Assembly (NCBI RefSeq): GCF_010389155.1
Contig: NC_057761.1
Coordinates: forward strand, 17,734,501-17,798,500
DNA length: 64,000 bases
Source of the DNA: Erigeron canadensis
Taxonomy: Eukaryota; Streptophyta; Magnoliopsida; Asterales; Asteraceae
Direction: 5' to 3'
A program made the translations under genes and the position numbers. The stretch's first letter is position 1. Each line of letters starts with the position of its first letter. Below are positions 55,840 through 64,000 of the stretch, one piece after another. The notes beneath the pieces are model-generated. The model did not search any database and was not told the origin of the DNA. It saw nothing but the letters and a program-made list of their open reading frames with translations.

Positions 55840-57659
55840 CCCCCACTGCGCCGCAGTGGATCACTTCCACTGCGCCGCAGTGGGCAAAACCACCCCCACT
55901 GCGCCACAGTGGACAACCTGATCAGCAAGTCAAAAACTCATTTCGACCTTGATCAAACTTATAACCTTCAAATTGCAAAACAAACATCTTAAAACACATT
56001 CCAGAGGTTTATAACAACTTCATAGACACATTTTAAACATAATTACAACATCAACTTGTTTCAAAACCCATGAACACCATCAATGGGTCATTTTCCCATT
56101 TTGACGCTATTTTCGTCCAAAATGCAACTTCACAATTTGCTAAAACTCTACACCTGATCATTTACAAAATGTTAACAAAAGTATGACCATTAAATCAAAA
56201 TGTACCAAGAGCCATAAGGAGAGGGATTTCTAGGCCTCTAAACCAAAAGTTTGTCATTCATCCAAGAATGACCTAATACCTTCAAGTCTTGCAAAAGTCA
56301 ACTTCAAGCTCTAATCAACTCTTTCAATTCAACCACACTAGTTCCTTCTTCCGGAACTACCTATAAAATGGTAAACAACTAAAATATAAGCAAAGGCTTA
56401 GTGAATATACTTGCATACATTTACGAATACGAAGGAGGGCAAAGTGCAAGGACTTTCACATGTAACCTATGACACCGTCATGCCACATTTACATGCTCAC
56501 CTTTCAAACTAACAACACATATATGGGTCCATATAAGCTAAACAATCATAACAAACACATTTATCAGGATTCTTAGGCCCCAGAGGTTCTTAGGCCTCAT
56601 AATCACAATGCCCCACATGGGCTTATGCCGCATCAATTACCACACATGGATAAATAAACTTCAACATGATGTGGTCAAATATCACACATAGACAAAAGGC
56701 TTCAACATGGTGTGGTTAATTGATCCAACATATACATACAGGTATGTAAATATACTCACCTCCTCCGCAACTTGGAAAAAAAGCTAAAATGATAATGCAC
56801 AACATGCTTCAACCTATGATCTGATACATAAAAGTACATAAGCTTATATTCACAACTTGACTAGCTCAACCTAGCCATTCTCAATCACTAGCCTTTTCTA
56901 AACCCAAAACCCAACCCATTTGTCATTGAGTTACTTTCATTCTTTAACAATCATATTAGGTAGTTCAACCTACCATTTTCATCCACATTTCAATAATTAG
57001 CAAAAACTCATCTTTTCTCATAGGCTAAAAATTATCATATGTACTTATCAATTTCATAATTAAACTCAACACAACTTAATGACAAACTAGGTTATCTAAG
57101 GAATTAGGGAAAAAATCATCCATAATCAAGTTCTAGCAAAATCCCCAAATTAAATCATCCATGAACCCTAATTTCAAAAGAAAGATAAAAACTAAATTAG
57201 GGGAAATCAATACCTCAACAATGGAAAACAATGGATTAGGGTTTTCAAATCACAATTCCTTCCCTTTTCTTTCTTCCAAAATTTTGACCACCACTACCTT
57301 CACACAAACCCTCAATTTCAATTTCTAAAATAATTGGAGATAATTATTGTTATTGTTCTTGAATGATTTACTTGGATTGCATGAAAGATTGAGATTTTGA
57401 TTGAATTAAGATAAGTAGAAGATTGGAGAAGAATAGGTGGGAGTAATGGAAGTGTGACTCATGAAATGAGAGAATGGCTGGCACTTCCTATGAGTGCCAC
57501 GCCCCTTGTCTAATTTTGGTGGTAGAAATACCCGCTATCCGTTAAAGTTCCAACTAAATTAACCCCATAACTAAAAATAAAATATTAGGAAATCAATTTA
57601 ATGTCAAAACTACGAAAAGGGGTTAATTTCTTTTACCTTAAAATCTTTGGGATGATACA
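55840..57659 (-). repeat. LTR J (minus strand), relative of LTR H; left end uncertain
   Basis: On the minus strand it starts TGTATCATCC at 57,659. It is related to H through the blocks GTTCCAACTAAATTAACCCC, GGTAAACAACTAAAATATAA and CTTAGTGAATA, and carries three CTGCGCC(G/A)CAG palindromes at its far end (55,843-55,915). It lacks the 192-bp tandem repeat of H. No coding sequence. Confidence 0.65.
55843..55915. repeat. CCACTGCGCCGCAGTGG palindromes, three copies in LTR J
   Basis: Copies at about 55,844, 55,868 and 55,897. The last has CGCCAC instead of CGCCGC. Same core as in LTRs H and E. Confidence 0.88.
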
Positions 57660-57740
57660 ACCATATTCCAAAGCCAGTCTTTTTTTTTTTTGAACATTAT
57701 TCCATAGTCAGTCTAGAAATCTCATGAATTAGTTCAATAA

Positions 57741-57770
57741 CTAGTATTTCTACCCGGGCGTTTCCCCGGT
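57741..57770 (-). mobile_element. Helitron-like 3' terminus 1
   Basis: Minus strand: ACCGGGGAAACGCCCGGGT can form a hairpin with 6 of 7 pairs, and AGAAATACTAGT follows. A GC hairpin about ten bases before CTRR (here CTAG), next to T, is the usual Helitron 3' end. No helicase gene is present and the TC 5' end was not located. Confidence 0.5.
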
Positions 57771-58308
57771 AAAAAACAAACTCTGGTGATAAAAGTTACA
57801 AAAATATTAAGCCGAAAAACAAAATTTACGTGACAAAAGTTAAGAAATTGTGGTTCAAAGTAAAGAAAATGGAACTTTGGTAATAAAATTTAGAAATCAA
57901 AAGTTATATCGTAAAAGAAAACAAAAGAAAACTTTGAGAGCAAAGTTTAAAAATAAAGTTATATGAAAAAAAGTACAAAAGTTAAGAAACTTTATACCTA
58001 AAAACAAAGTTTGTGTGTTGAAAGTTTAAAAAACAAAAGTTATGTGACGAAAGGTAAAAGGGGAAATGTAAAAAAAAAATAAAAAATTTGGTGGAAAGTT
58101 TAAAAAGTAAAAGTTATGTAGTAAAAAAAGAAAAGAAAATAAGGGTCGTTAAGTCCGTCACGTAACAGTCATTAAATCTGTTACCTAAGCGTCGTTAAGT
58201 CCATTATATATGTTGGATGCTTTAAAGGCTTGTACCTTATGCTAAAGGGGGAGTACTTTTAGCTATAGTAACTCCCCCACACAAACCAAAGTTGCTTTTT
58301 AGTATTAT

Positions 58309-58341
58309 ACTAGAAATAAACACTCGCGCGTTGCCGCGGAG
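58309..58341 (-). mobile_element. Helitron-like 3' terminus 2
   Basis: Minus strand: CTCCGCGGCAACGCGCGAG (7 pairs with one bulge), then TGTTTATTTCTAGT. Same layout as terminus 1. Confidence 0.5.
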
Positions 58342-58539
58342 CTTTTATAGTAACGTCGTGGACAATGATTTATTAAGCTTAAACACATTGCCGCAGATTA
58401 TATTACACACCTTGCGGCGAGACTCAAGTAGATTATCTTTTCAGATGACAATGTTTTGGTACAAATTTGATAAAGTCACCAACAAACATTTATTTGACAT
58501 TATAACAATAAAGCATTTTATTGATAGGCTAAAATGTAA

Positions 58540-58800
58540 AAGATGAAAACTTTGGGGGGTTAAAAGATAAAAACGTAAAAGTTGATGGGCTAAACTGTAA
58601 AAAGAAAAAACTTTGGGGGTTAAAAAGTAAAGAGAAAACTTTAGGAAGTTAAAATGTAAAGTAGTAAAAGGTGATAGGCTTAAATTTGGGGGTTAAAAAG
58701 TAAAGAGAAAACTTTAGGGAGTTAAAATGTAAAATAGTAAAAGGTGATGGGCTTAAATGTAAAAGGTAAAATCTTTAGGGGTTAAAAGGTAAAAGAGTTC
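58540..58800. repeat. 73-bp purine-rich tandem repeat in Helitron-like DNA
   Basis: GGGGGTTAAAAAGTAAAGAG starts at 58,615 and 58,688, and partial units (ACTTTGGGGGGTTAAAAG, TCTTTAGGGGTTAAAAGG) flank these. The similar purine-rich tract at 57,780-58,140 (AAAGTTA..AAAG words) lies between termini 1 and 2. Confidence 0.75.
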
Positions 58801-58895
58801 AAAGCTGCATGCTTGTGTAGTTGTACCATGTGCATAAAAACTTGTAAAAAACCAGTTGGTTTTTAGTATATATATAAATATAAATATATAATATA

Positions 58896-58926
58896 ACTAG
58901 TGGGGATGTCCGCGCTTCGCTGCGGG
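58896..58926 (-). mobile_element. Helitron-like 3' terminus 3
   Basis: Minus strand: CCGCAGCGAAGCGCGG with a short GC stem, then ACATCCCCACTAGT. Weaker than the other two. Confidence 0.4.
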
Positions 58927-59108
58927 TCGTAAGCAATTCACTCTGAATGGTTAACATATACTTAGCGAGATTCAATAGTAACGCTACTAAATTTACTCTA
59001 GAGGTCAATGTGGTTTCCTGAAATTTCTAATCTTTATAATGTAGAGCAGCTGTCTTGTACTACGTCTACATTCGATATCGGCCATGTCCACCAATGCCGC
59101 ATTATGTC

Positions 59109-61341
59109 TGTAACACCCCACCGTTGGCGGAAACATGAGGTGTCCTGAAAAGTACAGCACGACATGGAATTACATAGATACTGCTAAATGAAATAGAATA
59201 TATTAAATATATTCCCAAAAACATGAGTTCAAAGTCATAACAGTGCTAAAATAGCTTATTACAATCAAGTCCATAAAGCAATAAACCAAGGCATGTAGCC
59301 TTAAAGTCTGACAATTATTAAGGAGTACTAATCTCCGAAGTCCAGCCTAGCATAGCAGTCCTTATCCCTGATTAGCCTGAGTACCTGAAAAGTATACTAA
59401 AACGTGTCAACACAAAGGTTGGTGAGTTCGTAGGTTTTAGTCAAAAGTCTAGTCAAGGAATAAGTCTTTTGTCGATTATTTTAAGTCTAAACCAGTAATA
59501 GTTCAATATATAACGAGCAGAGTTACGCCATAATAAGTCCAAAGTCTCAATGTCTCAAAGTCCGGCCTTACGGTACCTGCCTTAGTCCAAAGTCTCAAGT
59601 CTCAACACACACAATAAGCACGTCCAAAGCACAACAAACAAACACATAATCACACACATACAACAAGATCAAAACACGTCAAATGGCACAAGTAACTCTA
59701 TACGCACAGGCTCAATATTGAACATAAAATAGAAACTGACAAACTGTTTGAAAATAAGTATACTTTCCACCCCAAAACTTGTAAAAAGAGGGGCTACGAA
59801 ACTCACCTGAAAAGTGTTATGATAATTTAACGAACGAGCACGACAAGCACAATCAAAGTCCACGACAATTAACACCTATCAATAATACATGACAAGTCAC
59901 AATGAAAGTCTTTGGTCTTAAGTCTTAGCCTATTAGAAATGCCTTTAAGTGCACATGTCTTTATTTAACTTCTAAAACGACGTTTGACAAAATTCGAATA
60001 AACCGAACAAGAGTCTGGATTTGACAACAAAGTCCTTTATTAAGTTCAAACACATTATTATATCAATACAACCTCATTTGAAATCATTTTATAGTTCAAA
60101 ATAAGTTTTACTCGAATTTACTGAAAACTAGACAAAACCGGAGATTTTAACGGAAAAGCTTACGAAACCGAAACGAGTTGAGATTGAGCTCAACCTAATG
60201 GTTGAACTTGACCATGTACAGCCCAAAAATGTCATTTTAGAACCATTTAATCATAAGTTAGTCAATTGGACCAAAACTACATCTTTTGAGAAAACTAGTC
60301 AATATTAAGAACCGATTAAGCGCGTACGGACACGAAAGGCTAAAGAATTCGATTATATGAGTTGGGAAGTGGTCAAACTCGACCATGACAGGTCTAGTTA
60401 GACCTGGACAGAGGTAAAAATGAGTTCTTCCCAAGACTTAAGGTTCCGAGAGTTAAAACAAGTCATTTGGAGTCAACTAGGAGCTTTACGAGTCGTTTAA
60501 GCGACAAAAACCCATGGAGGTCGAGCTAGACCATTAGAGGTCGAGCTTAGACCAGACTAGGTCGAGCTAAGCCTTCCTAGGTCGAGCTTAGACCAGCCTA
60601 GGTCGAGCTAAGCCTTGCCGGAGTCAGATTCAACGCGATTTGTGCAAAAACGAACGATTTTGATGCGATTTTGTTAAAATAACGAGATCTAAGGCTAGCC
60701 AATCCATATCCATGAGTCTTGATTGCTCAAAAGTGTCACAAATCAGTACAAAAAGGGTGAAGTTCGACCGATTTCATACATCATGTGTCTGACAATTGCA
60801 CAACCTTCATCTTGGATGTGAAATCGACTAGTTTTAGAGTCTTTTAGCCAAGTGAAGGATATCTTCAATTTTTGCAGTTGCACAAGATCCAAATTACAAA
60901 AGTGCATAATGTATCAAATCAAAGCCTTAATCAAGGTTCAATTCGTTTCTTACACACAATTGTAACCGAAATTGCATAATCAAAAATCAAAGACATGATT
61001 CGCTTAACTTTTGATAAGAACCGAAAAGAAAACATATACATATACATATAAAACGACTTGAATAGATTAAGAACAGACCTTACACAAGTTTTGATGTAGA
61101 AAATGATAATATTTACTTGTTTCTTGATCGGGGATTGAAGCCTTGATTGATTTGCAAGCGTTTAGAACCGAAATCAAGCGATTTTTGCAAGATAGAATTT
61201 GAAAGAAAGCCTTGAGTGTGTGTGTGGCTAGGTGAACAACCAAAACAAGGAAAATGAGAGCAAAAGGCTTGTCTTGTATTTATAGGCATGGCCAAGGAAA
61301 GGGGGGGGAGGGGTTCGTCAGACTAACGGAACGCCTGACAG
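59109..61341 (-). repeat. LTR G (minus strand), related to insertion F; right end tentative
   Basis: Minus-strand end GGTGGGGTGTTACA at 59,109. The first 0.9 kb is the reverse complement of F's last part (shared GGTACC..GGCCGGACTTTGAGACATTG and GAACTCACCAACCTTTGTG). A TATA box (CCTATAAATAC, minus strand, about 61,277-61,287) and a possible start TGTCAGGCGTTCCG at 61,341 suggest the right boundary, but no matching target duplication was found. It contains a GGTCGAGC motif array (60,510-60,620). A poly-G run is at 61,302-61,309. Confidence 0.6.
60385..60620. repeat. GGTCGAGCTTAGACC palindromic motif array in LTR G
   Basis: Five units of AGGTCGAGCT(T/A)AG(A/C)CC-type lie between 60,525 and 60,620; several fold as GGTC..GACC. 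A perfect GGTCTA-GT-TAGACC is at about 60,392. Analogous in position and style to the palindrome arrays of LTRs E, H and J, but with a different sequence. Confidence 0.75.
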
Positions 61342-61855
61342 TTTATTTTGTACAAACACATATCACAGAATCTCCTTATTCACTATAATATAAGTCAGAT
61401 TATTTTGTACAATATCTAGCCAAGCAGCCTATCTTTCTATCTTTTCACGTGTACCCATCATGTCCGTGTGTGAGGGTTAGTATATATGTGTGCGATATAG
61501 GAAGAGAAGCCGAAACAAAATTATAGCATGTGTACCACCACATATAAGATCTTCTGCTGAAGCCCGATTGGAGATTAAACTATTCGATCCTCACCTGTTG
61601 TGCCTAATATTGCAATATGTAATTTATATCTCTAGCCAATTTATTTACAAATTGGATATGATGTGGAAAACTCTTAGTTAGTTCCCCACTATAGAAACAA
61701 ATACATTTACAAATTACCTTTGAATCTAGAGTCTTAAGAAGAAACAAAAGAAACTGAAGATCTGCACTACTACTAACCTTGTGTCATTGTCCCTTTTCTT
61801 AGCTTCATAAATGGGTTCACTTACTATCATCAAAACTTGAGGCTACGCAATTGGG
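61342..61855. other. Spacer, nothing recognised
   Basis: No tandem array, element end or convincing frame. AT-rich with a few short open frames of no recognisable content. Confidence 0.4.
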
Positions 61856-62400
61856 CCCATCGATTGGTCTTGGTATTTCCTCTAATCAAATAGTTGATTG
61901 AATCATCTATCTCCATCCTTGAAGCATAATCCTTCAATATTAGAAAATAAAAATAAAGTAAGAAGTTAATATAATGAAATCAGTGTTAATTAGCGCAATC
62001 AAAATATGTATAAGAGTTCATTAGACCAACATAAAAGAGAAAAGAGAAGCCAAAGAGAAGAAAAGTTGTATTAGGTCATCTTTAATCACTGTTGTGAGGA
62101 TAATTAATGCCATCCAATAAGCTATATCACAATTTATATGTTTCAGTAATAACTACAAGAGGCAAAAATTATAGATTCCAGGCTGATATTACAACTAAAA
62201 CCCAAATGAATATTTCATAAAACCTATATATATATACATCACCCAAACTAACATACTTTATAATTACCAAAAAAAAAAATAAACAGATACTAACATCATC
62301 GTATTCATCATCGACTGGTTCATCAGCAGTGGCATTGCGGTCTTCATCTTCATCAGAATTAACAGGGGATCGAGAGCTTCATTAAAATTAGGGTTTTTGA
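61856..62400 (-). pseudogene. Possible small two-exon acidic protein gene, minus strand
   Basis: Minus-strand frame SSRSPVNSDEDEDRNATADE then PVDDEYDD ends at a donor-like GATGAT|GTTAGT (about 62,297). A plausible acceptor CTAATATTGAAG at about 61,937 opens DYASRMEIDDSINYLIRGNT and KTNRWAQLRSLKF, then TGA at about 61,856. A leader ending AAAAACCCTAATTTTAATG, a common plant start context, precedes it, but that ATG is out of register by one or two bases. The gene may be broken or start differently. Acidic N-terminus, no family recognised. It could be chance, but the protein-like composition of both halves and the splice signals argue otherwise. Confidence 0.35.
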
Positions 62401-62680
62401 ATGAAGCTCGTTGTGTTGGTGTGTGGATAGATCTTTGTATGTGATATTAGAACAGATAGGGAAGTAGAGGGGGGCGGATTTTTAATGAGTATAGCAAGAT
62501 GAGATGTAAATACTTGATTGGCTGTTGTAACTAAGCCAACTACCGCCTAACCGAGCCGCAACTGTTGAATGCAAATTTGAATTGTTATATATATATAATT
62601 ACTTGTGTGATAATCCGTATATGAAAAACGTTTAACCCATTTTGGAATTTACTACTGATTTACAGTTATGTATCACCATA

Positions 62681-62730
62681 TTCCAGAATCACCCTAGAAT
62701 TCTCATGAAGCTCATAGATATAGAAGCTTC
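62681..62730 (+). promoter_or_regulatory. Distal heat-shock-element half sites
   Basis: TTCCAGAA (62,681-62,688), GAATTCTCATGAAG (62,697-62,710, imperfect) and GAAGCTTC (62,723-62,730) are nGAAn/nTTCn modules, the binding units of heat-shock factor. They lie 100-150 bp upstream of the TATA box of the small heat-shock gene. Confidence 0.7.
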
Positions 62731-62788
62731 TACCCATTTCTTCATTTACACACACATATATATATACGACTTTACGTACAGACTTTAA

Positions 62789-62801
62789 GAACCTTCAAGA
62801 A
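62789..62801 (+). promoter_or_regulatory. Perfect heat-shock element
   Basis: GAACCTTCAAGAA is an exact GAAnnTTCnnGAA trimer, about 30 bp before the TATA box. It strongly predicts heat induction through heat-shock transcription factors. Confidence 0.9.
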
Positions 62802-62830
62802 ATATCTCAAATAAACAATCACCAGCCATA

Positions 62831-62838
62831 TATATAAA
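62831..62838 (+). promoter_or_regulatory. TATA box of the small heat-shock gene
   Basis: TATATAAA, about 130 bp before the ATG, implies transcription from about 62,865 and a leader of about 100 nt rich in A and C. Confidence 0.8.
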
Positions 62839-62968
62839 CCACAAAACACCATCAAACAATCACAATCAAACAAAAACTTCCCTTCATCATTTCTTTCAAA
62901 CCTAATACATATCGTCTAAACAAAATTTACATAACAAGCATTAATAAGTCACACGTTAAAATTGCACC

Positions 62969-63550
62969 ATGAGACCAACAATTATACTTATAGTTTTCCT
63001 GTATCTATTATTCACATCAACAACATGCACAGAATCATCACTCTTATCATTACTCAACAACAACCCTCCTGATCCAATCCAAACCACATTACTTTCCGAC
63101 CTATTCACCAACCCATTTCAAGAACTCGATCACATTCCATTTGGGATCACGCGTGAAGACGAACTAATCGCGTCCCCAGCTAAAGTCGACTGGAAAGAGA
63201 CACCCGAAAGGCATGTGATCACGCTGGACGTGCCCGGGATGAAAAAAGAGGAGCTAAAGATCGAAATCGAGCAAAATCGAGTTTTGAGAGTTAGTGGTGA
63301 AAGGAAAAGAGAGACTGAAGAAAAGGGTGATCATTGGCATCGGAGTGAAAGAGCTTATGGCAAGTTTTGGAGACAGTTTAAGTTGCCTGACAATGTTGAT
63401 TTGGATAAGGTTGATGCTAAGCTTGAGGATGGGGTGTTGGCGATTTCGATTAAGAAGTTGGCGGCTGATCGGATTAAAGGCCCGAAAGTCGTGAGTATTG
63501 GTGGTGGCGAAGAGCCGTCCAAGATAACTGAGGCGAAGACGGAGCTTTGA
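62969..63550 (+). CDS. ER-type small heat-shock protein (22-kDa class), 193 residues
   Basis: An intact, intron-less gene for an ATP-independent chaperone that binds unfolding proteins, here predicted to act in the endoplasmic reticulum. Residues 1-20 ([20 protein letters not shown]) form a signal peptide. Residues 21-68 are the variable arm with [20 protein letters not shown]. The alpha-crystallin domain spans about 71-165 ([57 protein letters not shown]). A V-x-I-type motif (KVVSI, 173-177) serves oligomer formation. The C-terminus is KTEL, resembling K/HDEL retention signals. Length fits the ER class. The start is the first ATG after the TATA box and begins the signal peptide. Heat-shock elements upstream indicate heat induction. 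This is the only clearly functional known gene in the window. Confidence 0.95.
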   Translation: MRPTIILIVFLYLLFTSTTCTESSLLSLLNNNPPDPIQTTLLSDLFTNPFQELDHIPFGITREDELIASPAKVDWKETPERHVITLDVPGMKKEELKIEIEQNRVLRVSGERKRETEEKGDHWHRSERAYGKFWRQFKLPDNVDLDKVDAKLEDGVLAISIKKLAADRIKGPKVVSIGGGEEPSKITEAKTEL

Positions 63551-63732
63551 ATGCATGTATTATATATTCGTTTTTCTGTTGTAAACTTGTAATGGCCCTA
63601 TGTTTTACTTTTGATTTCTTGTTGAGTGATGAGGTCGTTAAGTTATAGGTTGACGATAAATTAAATAATATGTATTGGAAATATGTATGGTTATCCAATG
63701 AAATTATTATACTTCTACATATACATACCTGG

Positions 63733-63818
<86 letters not shown>

Positions 63819-64000
63819 CATTCACTACTACAAAAATTCAAATATTATGTAAGATACTAATATTTTTAAAATACTTCTTATTGCCTATACATACTTGCCT
63901 ATACTCGATTCGTATATATTAAAATTATATACTAATATTTTTTTTAATTTTTTATATATAAATTCATATATAATAATGAATATTATGTTTTCTTATTGCC
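63551..64000 (+). other. 3' flank of the small heat-shock gene with microsatellite
   Basis: T-rich 3' untranslated region with TTGTAA-type poly(A) signals up to about 63,680, then a long ATT repeat, then AT-rich DNA. No further gene is seen. Confidence 0.6.
63733..63818. repeat. (ATT)n microsatellite, about 28 units
   Basis: Uninterrupted ATT repeats over about 86 bp. Open frames of poly-Ile or poly-Leu here are artefacts of the repeat. Confidence 0.95.

Noticed and set aside
59109..61460. Target duplication ATGTC for LTR G (59,104 and 61,461)
   Set aside because: The right copy would leave the element without a TG end on the minus strand, so the match is probably chance.
63474..63922. Open frames encoding poly-Ile or poly-Leu
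   Set aside because: They are produced by the ATT microsatellite read in different frames on both strands.

Overview
This window is plant nuclear DNA. It has intron-containing gene remnants, TATA and heat-shock promoter elements, a plant ER-type small heat-shock protein and dense nested LTR retrotransposons. The mix of Sirevirus-like Copia, Athila-like Gypsy and long-LTR elements with initiator-Met primer sites fits a large eudicot genome. A daisy-family (Asteraceae) species is my guess, but nothing here proves it. No long retroelement reading frame is intact; all carry stops, frameshifts, deletions or insertions.

Layout. 1-2,160: 5' part of a Sirevirus-like Copia on the minus strand (A2: gag, primer site, LTR). 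2,161-6,590: AT-rich, tandem-repeat-rich 3' region of a second minus-strand Copia (C), whose RNase H, RT, integrase, protease and gag lie at 6,593-11,515. 11,516-13,156: LTR-like DNA with a short motif array and a perfect hairpin, then the tail of a Gypsy integrase (13,157-13,440). 13,519-16,265: 3' end and LTR of a plus-strand Copia (B), apparently inserted into the 5' LTR of the large plus-strand Copia A1 (16,266-30,763). A1 carries gag, protease, integrase, RT, RNase H and a third, env-position ORF. It is broken by a circularly permuted gag-only Gypsy-like piece (I, 19,781-22,868) and by a hAT-type MITE with a perfect 8-bp target duplication (25,908-26,665).

30,764-32,144 and 39,658-41,866 are two copies of one 2.2-kb LTR. 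Between them are a small unannotated gene for a 54-residue membrane protein (32,793-32,957), a tRNA-like sequence (33,145), a tandem-repeat-bearing LTR (H, to 36,124) and a decayed gene cluster that includes a BBR/BPC (GAGA-binding) homologue (38,011-38,891). 41,867 to about 54,750 is an Athila-like Gypsy element on the minus strand (D). It was split by two later insertions with clean 5-bp target duplications: F (43,493-46,214, GTAAC) and E (46,837-50,525, CCAAC). 55,840-57,659 is a relative of LTR H. 57,740-58,926 has Helitron-like 3' termini. From 59,109 to about 61,340 is an LTR related to F. The window ends with a possible small two-exon minus-strand gene (about 62 kb) and the one clearly intact known gene: an ER-targeted small heat-shock protein (62,969-63,550) with a textbook heat-shock element.

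The most unusual theme is structural. Several unrelated repeat families here carry arrays of hairpins with a constant core or loop and arms that differ in sequence between copies yet still pair. These are the GAACGCCTTTGTG loops downstream of Copia pol, a GNRA-capped 45-nt core shared by elements I and C, a branched structure with repeated GACTTRACAGGAA in LTR I, GGTGGTACC cores in LTR E, CTGCGCCGCAG palindromes in LTRs E, H and J, and GGTCGAGC..GACC units in LTR G. Covariation seen by eye suggests selection on RNA or DNA structure. This is the best candidate for something undescribed.
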